From: Hyphomonadaceae bacterium
GTDB taxonomy: Bacteria; Pseudomonadota; Alphaproteobacteria; Caulobacterales; Aquidulcibacteraceae
Length of the DNA: 64,000 bases
Reading direction: 5' to 3'
Assembly: GCA_022841905.1 (NCBI GenBank)
Contig: JALHQO010000007.1
Location: 1 to 64,000, forward strand
In this document: positions 26,501 through 34,093 of the stretch, one piece after another
Position numbering within the stretch: the first letter of the stretch is position 1
Layout of the letters: each line of letters opens with the position of its first letter
The notes under the pieces: model-generated
Databases searched by the model: none
What the model was told of the DNA's origin: nothing
Seen by the model: only the letters and a program-made list of their open reading frames with translations
Program-made: the position numbers and the translations under genes

Positions 26501-26962
26501 TTATTTGGCTTGTTGCTTGGCGGCGTAGGCCGCGAGCTTGTTGAAGAGCGAGGTCCAGCCGCCGATGTGGCTGTCGCGACGCTCGACATTGATGAAGGGC
26601 GATTGGTGGAAGGTCATGGTGGTCACGCCATTGGCGTTTTCACGGAACGTGATGGTCACCAGCGTTTCCATCTCGCTTGATGGGCCCTCATCCCACTTGA
26701 AGGTGAAGACGAGACGGTTGGGCGGGTCGATTTCGCGGTATTCGCCGCCAAAACAGTTATCGCCGTGCTCCTTAGAGCGGACCATGGCGCGATATTTGCC
26801 GCCGATGCGGAGGTCGATCTCCGCCTCCGGGCAATCGAAGCCTTCAGGGCCCATCCAGTTCTTGAAGTGATTGATGTCGCTCCACAGCGTGAATAACAGC
26901 GATGCCGGCGCATCGAAGTCGCGCACGATCAAGAGTTCGTCGTCAGCGAGTTGCGCGCTCAT
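26501..26962 (-). CDS. SRPBCC (AHSA1-like) domain protein
   Basis: The 153-aa protein carries the AHSA1 pattern: DFDAPASLLFTLWSDINHFK, then WMGPEGF, then FTFKWDEGPSSEMETLVTITF and the terminal helix GGWTSLFNKLAAYAAKQQ. Its ATG at 26962 overlaps the arsR stop as ATGA, which rules out the longer frame. ArsR followed by AHSA1 is a common two-gene pairing; the ligand is unknown. Confidence 0.9.
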   Translation of the reverse strand: MSAQLADDELLIVRDFDAPASLLFTLWSDINHFKNWMGPEGFDCPEAEIDLRIGGKYRAMVRSKEHGDNCFGGEYREIDPPNRLVFTFKWDEGPSSEMETLVTITFRENANGVTTMTFHQSPFINVERRDSHIGGWTSLFNKLAAYAAKQQAK

Positions 26963-27294
26963 TTCTTGTCCTTCTTTTTCAGCTTGGCGATGTAGGCGTC
27001 CATTTTGTCGAAGCTGCCGGTCCAGAAGCGGCGGTAGTAGGCGAGCCACTCGTCAACTTGCTTCAGCGCTTGCGGTTCGAGCTGACACGGACGCCATTGC
27101 GCTTCGCGGCCGCGCGAGATGAGGCCGGCGCTTTCGAGAACCTTCAGATGCCGCGAGATCGCCGGCAGGCTGATGTCAAACGGCTCAGCGAGCTCGTTGA
27201 CCGTCGCCGGCCCGCGCGCGAGGCGCTCAAGAATGGCGCGGCGCGTGGGATCAGCGAGGGCTGACAACGTTTCGGAGAGCGGGTCGGTTTGCAT
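26959..27294 (-). CDS. ArsR-family transcriptional regulator
   Basis: The 111-aa winged-helix protein reads LADPTRRAILERLARGPATV, then ELAEPFDISLPAISRHLKVL, then a wing around LISRGREAQWRPCQLEP and a basic end. It lacks a clear metal-binding cysteine box, so may sense something other than metals. It heads the operon to SRPBCC, YCII, SDR, GST, YCII and the ceramidase-like gene. A palindrome overlapping its own start codon suggests autorepression. Confidence 0.92.
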   Translation of the reverse strand: MQTDPLSETLSALADPTRRAILERLARGPATVNELAEPFDISLPAISRHLKVLESAGLISRGREAQWRPCQLEPQALKQVDEWLAYYRRFWTGSFDKMDAYIAKLKKKDKK

Positions 27295-27312
27295 TTAACG
27301 ACTGTGTTAAAT
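27293..27312 (-). promoter_or_regulatory. Likely ArsR operator over the arsR start codon
   Basis: ATTTAAC-N6-GTTAAAT is a perfect 7-bp inverted repeat beginning inside the arsR ATG. Position and symmetry fit an autoregulatory ArsR site. Confidence 0.65.
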
Positions 27313-27348
27313 ACGAAAGACGAGGCGTTGTCAAACCCGCAAACGAAA

Positions 27349-27374
27349 GAGCCCCGGCGGTTAGGCCGGGGCTC
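27349..27374 (-). terminator. Terminator of the 27397 gene
   Basis: Stem GAGCCCCGGC / GCCGGGGCTC with a six-base loop, followed on the minus strand by TTTCGTTT. Confidence 0.85.
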
Positions 27375-27396
27375 AGACGTGTACTCTAGTAGCGAA

Positions 27397-28149
27397 TTAG
27401 AGCGGCAGCGAACCGATTGCGCGGCCAAGTGAGCGGCCGCCGTTCATGCTGGCGCCATTGCTGGCGCGCTCGCGTAGCGAGCCGGTGCCGAAGTCAAAGT
27501 TCACACCGAGCCGCCACGTGTCGGCGTCAATGTCGAAATCGTCGTAGTCGGTGTTCGTGTAGCCGAGGGTGAAGCTGACCGGGTTGTTCGACAGACGCCA
27601 TTCGCCGCCAATGCCGTAGCTGGTCCAGCTGCCATCGAGATCATCGTCGCCTTCGGTTTGACCGAGTGAGGCATTGAGCGCCAAGTTCGGCGTGAAGAAG
27701 TACGAGCCGTCCACGCCGAAGTGTGTCGCGCTGAAGTCGGCATCGTCGAAATCAACGTGACCGATCGTGCCGTTCAGGACGAAACTGTTCCAGTACATCG
27801 CACCCTCGACGCCGAAGCCGAGGCCGGAGTAGCTGAAGAAGTCCGTGAGCGAGACGAAGCCGGCGAGGGCGTGTCCGTCGTTACGCACGCCATAGTGAAC
27901 TGAGCCCGAGGACTGAGCGATGCAGCACCCGTTCGCGTCGAGGCGACCGTATTCGCCATCGAATTGGAAGAATGTGCCATTGTTGAAGTCGTGGCTGAAG
28001 CCGCCGTTGAAACCATACGAATCGAGATCGAAGTCATCGACCTCCGTGTTTGCATATTGAACGCCGACGACGGCGTTGGTGTCGGCGCTGGCGACACACG
28101 GTGTCAGGATGGCAGCGGCCGCGGCCGCGCCGACCAAAAACTTTTTCAT
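27397..28149 (-). CDS. Small outer-membrane beta-barrel protein
   Basis: The 250-aa product has a signal peptide (MKKFLVGAAAAAAILTPCVASA) and alternating beta-strand pattern rich in Asp, Gly, Phe and Tyr (GFNGGFSHDFNNGTFFQFDG, then YGIGGEWRLSNNPVSFTLGY). After the last strand comes a tail containing LRERASNGAS, shared with its neighbour at 28431. The two are tandem paralogues, each with its own terminator. A role as porin-like or structural barrel is inferred. Confidence 0.8.
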   Translation of the reverse strand: MKKFLVGAAAAAAILTPCVASADTNAVVGVQYANTEVDDFDLDSYGFNGGFSHDFNNGTFFQFDGEYGRLDANGCCIAQSSGSVHYGVRNDGHALAGFVSLTDFFSYSGLGFGVEGAMYWNSFVLNGTIGHVDFDDADFSATHFGVDGSYFFTPNLALNASLGQTEGDDDLDGSWTSYGIGGEWRLSNNPVSFTLGYTNTDYDDFDIDADTWRLGVNFDFGTGSLRERASNGASMNGGRSLGRAIGSLPL

Positions 28150-28372
28150 CTGTGAAGTCCCCTTTTGAGGTAGGCCGTTGATCGGCTTTTCTCAAAATAC
28201 GCGAGTGCGATTCCGGCACCTAGGGACGATCGCGAAAGTTCCGCATTCTGTGATCTCGATGTGGCCGCGGAATCACGACTCATTAACGAGGTCTAAATTT
28301 TGCGCGCCGCGAACCCGCGTTTGCGCGCTGAAGTGTTAAGCGGCGTTTACGCGTGTGGCGGCAAAAAGAAAA

Positions 28373-28398
28373 ACGCCCCGGCCGAAGCCGGGGCGTTG
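28373..28398 (-). terminator. Terminator of the 28431 gene
   Basis: Perfect 11-bp stem AACGCCCCGGC / GCCGGGGCGTT with CGAA loop, followed on the minus strand by TTTTCTTTTT. Confidence 0.93.
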
Positions 28399-28430
28399 AA
28401 GAGTTTGCGTACTAAGAAGTGATGGTCTGA

Positions 28431-29153
28431 TTAGAGACCAGCGATGCCGACGAGGCTCGCTTGGCTGGCGCCATTGCGATCGCGATCGCGCAGCGTGCCG
28501 CCCCAGTTGTAGCGCAGGCCGATCGACCACACGTCCACGTCGCCACCGTCAAAGTCGGTGTTCGAGTAGCCGGCGCGGACCGAGATCGGAGCCGCGGCGA
28601 ATTGATATTCGCCGCCGATGCCGAGCGTGGTGGCGTCTTCGTCGTCGCCAGCGCCGGCGTCGACGTTGGCCCAGCCAGCGTTCGCATCGATACGGAAGTT
28701 GTCGTGGATGAAGAAGCGAGCTTCAACGTTCACGCCGTAGCCATCGGCGTCCGCGTCGTCGTTGTTGCCATAAGCAACGGCGCCGGCGAGGGTCCAATTG
28801 GCGAAGTACTTGTTGGCTTCGAGACCAGCGATGACAGTCTCGCTGTCGTCGCTGCCGCTGATGCCGACGAAACCACCGAAGAGATGGTTGTCGTTGCGAG
28901 CATAGACGTGGCCAACCAGGCCATAGGCCTCGTCGCCTTCGTCAGCGTCGGTGTAGGACGCGTCGACTTCGAACACGATCGAGCCGGAGCCCGCGAAAGC
29001 GACGGCGCCTTCGACGCCGTAGAAGTCCGTGTCGTCGCCAGTGCCAGCGTCGGCATTGCCGTAAACGACGCCGGCGTAGCCCGTTTGGGCTGCGGCGGCG
29101 CCCGGCACGGCGAGGGCCAGTACGGCCGCCGCGCCGATGATCCAGTTACGCAT
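28431..29153 (-). CDS. Small outer-membrane beta-barrel protein (paralogue)
   Basis: The 240-aa product has a signal peptide ending near AAAAQ and about ten amphipathic strands (GAVAFAGSGSIVFEVDASYT, then LFGGFVGISGSDDSETVI, then IGLRYNWGG). The tail LRDRDRNGAS matches LRERASNGAS of the 27397 protein although the barrels differ considerably. Very acidic loops (DADADG, DAGAGDDEDA) suggest divalent cation binding outside the cell. Function unknown. Confidence 0.8.
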   Translation of the reverse strand: MRNWIIGAAAVLALAVPGAAAAQTGYAGVVYGNADAGTGDDTDFYGVEGAVAFAGSGSIVFEVDASYTDADEGDEAYGLVGHVYARNDNHLFGGFVGISGSDDSETVIAGLEANKYFANWTLAGAVAYGNNDDADADGYGVNVEARFFIHDNFRIDANAGWANVDAGAGDDEDATTLGIGGEYQFAAAPISVRAGYSNTDFDGGDVDVWSIGLRYNWGGTLRDRDRNGASQASLVGIAGL

Positions 29154-29296
29154 TAGTCTTTTCCCCTGTAGTCACCCGTTCTGGGAGGCCAACAAATGCG
29201 CTTTGGTGCCGTAACGGGCAATTCCACACCCCTTTGACGTTAACAATTAACAGGATGCGATGCTCCGGAGCCACATACGGCGCCCTTGTAAGGGGC

Positions 29297-29322
29297 TGAT
29301 ATAATTCGCCTAATAGGCGAAT
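29297..29322 (+). promoter_or_regulatory. Extended -10 promoter overlapped by a 19-bp palindrome
   Basis: TGATATAAT (29297-29305) is a perfect extended -10. It runs directly into ATTCGCCTA-A-TAGGCGAAT (29304-29322), a perfect 9+1+9 palindrome covering the likely start site. It sits between divergent genes and reads toward the DUF2807 gene at 29400. This is the arrangement of a repressed promoter. Confidence 0.6.
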
Positions 29323-29399
29323 CAGGGCCGGCCGCATCCAAATCTCAGCGGCGGCGCATCTGCAATGTTAGGGACAAGGCCCGAGGAGGGCCCGACGCT

Positions 29400-30332
29400 A
29401 TGCGCCTGATTGCTGCCGCCGCTTGTTTCGCCGCCCTCTTGGGGAGCGCGCCCGCTTGGGCGCAGACACCCCCGCATTTGCCGCCCACGCCGCCGCCGGC
29501 CACGCCGCGCGTTGCGCCCGTCGCGCCTTCGGGCATGAGCTGGTCGCGTTATCCCAATGCGAGCGAGGTCGTGCTCCGTAATGTTGCGGCTTATGTCCGC
29601 GTGCGGCCGGAGGATCGATCCGACGTCGCGATCGCGATCGTGAACCAGGGGCCGCTTCCGGCGCCGACGATCCGGCGCTCTGGCCCACGGCTGATCGTCG
29701 ATGGCCGCCAGCGCGGCCAAATTCGCGGCTGCACGGTAAGCGGCGCCGCGGCGTTTGAAGTCGAACTGGCTCGTGCGGGGCGTCTATCGGGCGCGCGGCT
29801 GCCGATTATCGAATTACGCGTGCCGGAGCGGGCGTTCGTGAACGTCACAGGCGCGGCGCGCGTGCATGTGGGCAGCGCCGAAAGCGCCAAGATCGGCCTC
29901 GATGGCTGCGGCGATGTGGATATCGAACGCGTCGAGGGCGACGCCGAGATCTCGGTCTCCCACGACGCGACGATGCGGATCTATGACGTGGGCGACCTCG
30001 TGGCGGTCGTGGCCGGCGGCGGCTCGATCGGCGCGGGTATCGTCCGCGACAGTCTCACCGTCTCGATCGCCGGTCCTGGCCGCTTCAACGCCGCCCGCGC
30101 CGATGGGCCGACCAGTTTCGTGATCCAGGGGCCGGGCGAGGCCACTGTTCGCGACGGCGAGGCGGAGGAGTTGTCGGTTGTGATCAACGGGCCTGGCAAG
30201 GTTACTCACAACGGCACGGCTGAATCTCTCGATGTGTTCATTGTCGGCGGCGGCGAAGTGCGGGTGCGCGATGTCGAGGGCCAGATTTCGCGCCGCGTCA
30301 TTGGCGGCGGAGAAGTGTATATCGGCCGCTGA
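29400..30332 (+). CDS. DUF2807 (GIN domain) secreted protein
   Basis: The 310-aa protein has a signal peptide (cut near AWAQT), a proline-rich linker, and repeated short beta strands typical of the DUF2807/GIN adhesin-head fold: IELRVPERAFVNVTGAARVH, then VDIERVEGDAEISVSHDA, then VVINGPGKVTHNGTAESLDV. These form a right-handed beta helix in the envelope. GAGGAGGG precedes the ATG. Function unknown. Confidence 0.85.
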   Translation: MRLIAAAACFAALLGSAPAWAQTPPHLPPTPPPATPRVAPVAPSGMSWSRYPNASEVVLRNVAAYVRVRPEDRSDVAIAIVNQGPLPAPTIRRSGPRLIVDGRQRGQIRGCTVSGAAAFEVELARAGRLSGARLPIIELRVPERAFVNVTGAARVHVGSAESAKIGLDGCGDVDIERVEGDAEISVSHDATMRIYDVGDLVAVVAGGGSIGAGIVRDSLTVSIAGPGRFNAARADGPTSFVIQGPGEATVRDGEAEELSVVINGPGKVTHNGTAESLDVFIVGGGEVRVRDVEGQISRRVIGGGEVYIGR

Positions 30333-30410
30333 TCCGCCTTTGCGGGACGGGAGAATCCGATCATTTAGGCCGCTTCAGTGGGACGCATAAAGCGTCAGAG
30401 GAGGTGGCCC

Positions 30411-30800
30411 ATGCCCGCAGCGATTTCATGCGTGACGTTTCCGGTAGACGACCTGCAGAAGTCGATTGCGTTCTATCGCGACGGCTTGGGTCTGACGATT
30501 GAAGAGCAGGACGAAGAGCACGCCTCGATCGACGTCGACGGCGTCTATCTGGTGCTCTTGGACCGCAGCGAGTTCGGCACCTATGTCGAGAAGGTCGGCC
30601 ATCGCCCGGCTGCGCGCGGCGCTTCGGAAACCATCATCTCGTATTTCGCCGAAAGCCGCGCCGACGTGGACGCGCTGATCGCGAAGGCCAAAGGCGCCGG
30701 CGCGACGGTGTCGCCAGTGTCTGACGATGACGGCGTCTATTCCGGTTACTTCACCGATCCGGACGGCCACACCTGGGAAGTTCTGTTCGACAGCGAATAA
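30411..30800 (+). CDS. VOC (glyoxalase/bleomycin resistance) family protein
   Basis: The 129-aa protein has the VOC fold: AISCVTFPVDDLQKSIAFYR, YRDGLGL at the first repeat and SGYFTDPDGHTWEVLFD at the end. The metal site residues are only partly evident, so enzyme or binding protein cannot be decided. The start at 30411 is behind GGAGG; a longer frame from 30378 has no ribosome site. Confidence 0.87.
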   Translation: MPAAISCVTFPVDDLQKSIAFYRDGLGLTIEEQDEEHASIDVDGVYLVLLDRSEFGTYVEKVGHRPAARGASETIISYFAESRADVDALIAKAKGAGATVSPVSDDDGVYSGYFTDPDGHTWEVLFDSE

Positions 30801-30826
30801 GTTTGCATCGACGCGAAACAAAGAGA

Positions 30827-30851
30827 GCCCGGCATCGCTGCCGGGCCCTTT
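30827..30851. terminator. Bidirectional terminator
   Basis: GCCCGGCA / TGCCGGGC stem with a TCGC loop; CCTTTAT follows on the + strand and TCTCTTTG on the minus strand. It lies between the convergent VOC and DUF3618 genes. Confidence 0.75.
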
Positions 30852-30873
30852 ATCGTTGCAGCGTTCAGCGCTG

Positions 30874-31689
30874 TTAGTGGACGTTGCCGTCGAGCTGCTG
30901 TTCAGCAGCGCGGGCGCCGCGTTCAGCCAGATTGGCGCCGGCATTGGCGGCGCGGTTGGCCAAGTCTGCACCGGCGCGCGCTGCGCGATCGGCGACATCG
31001 CTTAGGCCGTCACGTTCGGTATCGCTGAGCGGCGTTGCGCTGCCGATCAACGCGCCGACCGCGAGCGCAATAGCGCCAACGGCGAGAGGCGTGCTCTGAT
31101 AGAGATCTTCGGCGCCATGACGGACGTCTGACGCGCGTTGGCCAAGGCGTTGCGCTTGATCCTTGGCGAAGTGCGAAACGTCCGATGCAGCCGTGCCGAC
31201 GCGGTCACGGATGCTGGCTGCGCGGCGCTGCACGCCTTCGACTGTCTTCTCAACGCGCGCCTTGAAATCATGAGCCGCTTCGCCGGCCATTTGCTTGAGG
31301 TCGAGCGCCTTGGCGTAGGCAGAGTGGACGCGCTCATTGTACGCGTCATCGCTCTCGCCGGCGTTGCGCGGCGTCGCCCAGCGTGCTTCTTCAAGCGAGC
31401 GATAGCGCGTTTCGTGACGCCAATCGTCGGTGTTGACGCTGTCGTCCTGGCGGTTCTTCATGAACAGCAGGCCCACGCCGGCTGCGATCAGCAGCGTCGG
31501 CATCGGGTTGTCGCGGACTTGGCGGCCGAGCTTGCTGGCGAACTGGCCGGCTTGGCCCTGGGCGAGGCCCAGAACTTCATCCAGCATTTGGCCTGGCGAC
31601 AATTTGCTGCCGAGGGCCGACAGCGTGTCGTTCAAACGATGACGCGACGCGTTGACGTCGGCCTCGAGGCGATCGGTTTCCATGCTCAT
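30874..31689 (-). CDS. DUF3618 membrane-associated protein
   Basis: The 271-aa protein starts METDRLEADVNASRHRLNDT, the DUF3618 signature. One membrane helix (PTLLIAAGVGLLFM) follows, then long amphipathic helices, then a second hydrophobic stretch (PLAVGAIALAVGALIGSA) and an Ala/Arg-rich apolipoprotein-like tail. Its ATG overlaps the upstream stop as ATGA. It is the last gene of a three-gene envelope operon with an EcfG-type promoter. Likely supports the inner membrane under stress. Confidence 0.85.
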   Translation of the reverse strand: MSMETDRLEADVNASRHRLNDTLSALGSKLSPGQMLDEVLGLAQGQAGQFASKLGRQVRDNPMPTLLIAAGVGLLFMKNRQDDSVNTDDWRHETRYRSLEEARWATPRNAGESDDAYNERVHSAYAKALDLKQMAGEAAHDFKARVEKTVEGVQRRAASIRDRVGTAASDVSHFAKDQAQRLGQRASDVRHGAEDLYQSTPLAVGAIALAVGALIGSATPLSDTERDGLSDVADRAARAGADLANRAANAGANLAERGARAAEQQLDGNVH

Positions 31690-32075
31690 AGCGGTGTATT
31701 CTCCTTGATGAGGCGAAGGTCGGCTTTCACTTGGCTCGTGGTGCGCGGCATAGCGAAGTCGACCGAAGCGGCCTTCAGGCCGGATTTGATGAAAAAGTAG
31801 GCGAGAGTCGCTCCGACGAGTGCGGCGATGAATGCGCCGGCCCACATCGGCATGGATTCGCCGAGCGCATAGGCGAGCGCAAACAAGCCAAGAGCCACAG
31901 CGCCGCTCGCAAACGCGACGCCGATGGCGGCGCGGACAATGCCCGCACCCATGCTCTTGACGCTGTCCATCGCTTCCGCGCGCGCGAGGCGCACTTCGTT
32001 ACGCATGAGATCTCCGACTTGCGACGCGAGATCCATGGTCAGTTCGGGAAGAGTGCGTTCGCTTTGCATGATCAC
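31686..32075 (-). CDS. Phage holin-X/DUF1469-type membrane protein
   Basis: The 129-aa protein has MDLASQVGDLMRNEVRLARA followed by two adjacent membrane helices (VRAAIGVAFASGAVALGLFA, then MWAGAFIAALVGATLAYFFI). This matches the superfamily III holin-X-like proteins that are chromosomal, not phage. The start is taken as GTG overlapping the upstream stop (GTGA); an ATG six bases inside is possible. Middle gene of the envelope operon. Confidence 0.8.
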   Translation of the reverse strand: MIMQSERTLPELTMDLASQVGDLMRNEVRLARAEAMDSVKSMGAGIVRAAIGVAFASGAVALGLFALAYALGESMPMWAGAFIAALVGATLAYFFIKSGLKAASVDFAMPRTTSQVKADLRLIKENTPL

Positions 32076-32536
32076 ATGCCCGGCGTGGCGCTGGTGTAGG
32101 GATTGTATTGCTCGTTCGTGTCGGCATCGGTGGAGCGCTCGATCGCGGTCTTGCCGACGCGGGCGAGGGCGAAGCCGAGAGCGACGCTGGCGCCGAGGAA
32201 CAAGGCCGGGTTGCGGCGCGCGAACGCGTTGATGTCGCTGATGCCGCGCGAGAGATCGCCGTCGGCGAGCGAGCGGGTGGCGCTGTCGAGGCTGTCGGCG
32301 GATTTGCGCAGGACGTTGCCGACCCAGGCGCTATCCGGTTCCACGCTGTCTGCGGCGCGGCGCAGCGCTGATACTGTATTTTGCGCGGAGTGGGCGATGT
32401 TTTCGGCGCCTTGCTCAGCTTTATGCTTAGCGGCTTCCTTACCAGTCTCCAGCAATTGCGATGCGGAATCTTTAATGCGGCGCGCGGCGTCTGCCGGCGT
32501 CGTTTCTGCGCCGGGCGTACCGTTCGTGTTGTCCAT
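32072..32536 (-). CDS. ElaB/DUF883-like membrane-anchored protein
   Basis: The 154-aa protein has a long Ala-rich amphipathic helix region (RRIKDSASQLLETGKEAAKH), then a membrane segment RNPALFLGASVALGFALARV, the RNP before the helix being typical of ElaB/DUF883-like ribosome- or membrane-associated proteins. First gene of the operon; GGAG upstream. A GGAAC-N16-CGTT promoter lies just upstream, so it should respond to general stress. Confidence 0.75.
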   Translation of the reverse strand: MDNTNGTPGAETTPADAARRIKDSASQLLETGKEAAKHKAEQGAENIAHSAQNTVSALRRAADSVEPDSAWVGNVLRKSADSLDSATRSLADGDLSRGISDINAFARRNPALFLGASVALGFALARVGKTAIERSTDADTNEQYNPYTSATPGM

Positions 32537-32563
32537 TGTGCGTCTCCTATTTGGAGTGAAAGC

Positions 32564-32588
32564 AACGCGAGTTTGTCACCACCGTTCC
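32564..32588 (-). promoter_or_regulatory. EcfG-type general stress promoter
   Basis: GGAAC (32584-32588 on minus) and CGTT (32564-32567) are separated by exactly 16 bases, the consensus of alphaproteobacterial EcfG/SigT promoters. It reads into the envelope operon 28 bases downstream. Confidence 0.75.
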
Positions 32589-32656
32589 GGCGCGAACTGC
32601 AACACGTACAAAAAGATGCGCCGCGTACCGCATGTGCGCCGCGCCGCTGTATGCGG

Positions 32657-33532
32657 TTACTCCGCGTCGATCGCGCGGCGGCTCATATCGGAGAGATAGG
32701 CGTAGAGATCGGCGACCTCATCGTCGCTCCAATGCACGAAGCGGCCGCGTGCGACCGGGCCCATCATAGGAAGTTCGGCGCCGCTGGAGGGCAGGCCTTC
32801 GCGCATCAGGCGCGTGAACTGTTCGGGCATATAAGCGCCGACGACGATGAGATCGGGCGCGCTGCCGGGCCAAGGCGCGTTGCCGCGCAGATCGAAGCCG
32901 TGACACTCGTTGCAGCTGGTCATCGCAAGATATTCGCCGCGCGCGATGCGTGGGTTGGGGTTGTCCTGCTCCGTCAGTGGCGGAACCTGATCCAGCCATT
33001 TGGGCATCGCGCCGTCTTCGCCGCGCGCGATGGCGAGGCGCACCATGAAGTCGCCGACGATGCGCTCGAACAGCGGCGCCAGTTCGTCTTGCGGCGCTGC
33101 GTCCGATACCGGCGCGTTGCGCAGATAGGCGTAGAGTGCGGCGACGTCGGCGTCGGTCATGCGCACGAAATTGTAGGACGGCATCGAATAGAGCGCCCGC
33201 CCGGTGTGGCCGATGCCTTGGCGGAGCGCGGCTTCGAACGTGGCGGCGGTCTCGGCGCGCGCAAGCGCTGTGAGGTTCGGCGTCGCGACCGCGCCAAACA
33301 TGATCTCGCCTTCGAGGTCGGCGCCGTGGCAACCGCGACAACCGCGCGTCGCCGCCAGATGCTCGCCCCAAGCGAGGGCGGCGGCGTCGGTCGGGATCGG
33401 GTGCTCGAAGGCGGCCGTTGGCGCGTAGCTGCGATAATGCAGTTCGCTCACGCCATAGACCCAAGCGCCAAACAGCGCCGCCAGGCCAGACAGCCCGGCA
33501 AATCCCAGCCCTATCCACCGCACGATCCGCAT
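32657..33532 (-). CDS. Dihaem cytochrome c, membrane anchored
   Basis: The 291-aa protein begins with an uncleaved signal-anchor helix (IGLGFAGLSGLAALFGAWVY) and carries two haem c motifs: CRGCH (65-69) and CNECH (207-211). Methionine ligands are likely in YSMPSYNF and near ELPMMGP. It resembles the c-type subunits of alcohol/aldehyde dehydrogenases or other periplasmic electron carriers. The start at 33532 is set by GGAGGGGCGA upstream. No partner dehydrogenase is adjacent. Confidence 0.9.
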   Translation of the reverse strand: MRIVRWIGLGFAGLSGLAALFGAWVYGVSELHYRSYAPTAAFEHPIPTDAAALAWGEHLAATRGCRGCHGADLEGEIMFGAVATPNLTALARAETAATFEAALRQGIGHTGRALYSMPSYNFVRMTDADVAALYAYLRNAPVSDAAPQDELAPLFERIVGDFMVRLAIARGEDGAMPKWLDQVPPLTEQDNPNPRIARGEYLAMTSCNECHGFDLRGNAPWPGSAPDLIVVGAYMPEQFTRLMREGLPSSGAELPMMGPVARGRFVHWSDDEVADLYAYLSDMSRRAIDAE

Positions 33533-33713
33533 TCGCCCCTCCGCGACGCGCATCGGACCACGCGTGTCCGGGCCCGACAACGGCTCTCCCACCCTTGCCC
33601 GTCCGGCGCCCTTGGGGCATAAGCGCCGCCTTGGCCGGCGGGACGATGTCCCGTCGGATGATGCTCCCATGCCTCCCGCAAGCGATACGGCCAGCGGCGG
33701 CCTGGGTGGGTCT

Positions 33714-33789
33714 AGGAGTTTAGCTCAGCTGGTAGAGCATCGGTCTCCAAAACCGAGGGTCGTGGGTTCGAGTCCCTCAACTCCTGCCA
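33714..33789 (+). tRNA. tRNA-Trp (CCA anticodon)
   Basis: The 76-base cloverleaf has acceptor arms AGGAGTT / AACTCCT, D-loop GCTCAGCTGGTAGAGC, anticodon loop CTCCAAA (CCA, Trp), T-arm GTGGGTTCGAGTCCC and encoded GCCA end. It sits 68 bases upstream of secE, its usual place. Confidence 0.98.
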
Positions 33790-33857
33790 TCCTCGGCTTG
33801 TCGGCCGGGCGGCGAAGCACGATGTGACGATAAAGAGTATTAGGAAGAACGCACCGC

Positions 33858-34088
33858 ATGTCGATTGACACTCCCGAGCAAGACAACGAACCGCGGCGCA
33901 GAGGCGGGCCGTTCCGCTTTTGGAGCGAGGTTCAAGCCGAAGGGCGCAAGGTCACTTGGGCGACGCGTCAAGAAGTGACCGTGTCGACGATCATGGTGCT
34001 GATTTTCGGCGTCCTGGCGGCGATCTTTTTCTTCCTCGTCGATTCACTGCTGCGCTTCATCGTCGGCCTCATTCTCGGTCTGGGTTGA
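33858..34088 (+). CDS. secE: Preprotein translocase subunit SecE
   Basis: The 76-aa protein has the SecE signature FWSEVQAEGRKVTWATRQEV before a single membrane helix (MVLIFGVLAAIFFFLVDSLL). It is the short one-helix form. It stabilises SecY in the translocon. nusG follows after five bases. Confidence 0.97.
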   Translation: MSIDTPEQDNEPRRRGGPFRFWSEVQAEGRKVTWATRQEVTVSTIMVLIFGVLAAIFFFLVDSLLRFIVGLILGLG

Positions 34089-34093
34089 TCACC

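Noticed and set aside
29234-29250. TTAACAATTAAC as CtrA box
   Set aside because: The spacing between TTAA elements is three, not seven.
31686-32075. Holin-like protein as sign of a prophage
   Set aside because: No other phage genes are present; the holin-X-like family is chromosomal and here sits in a stress operon.
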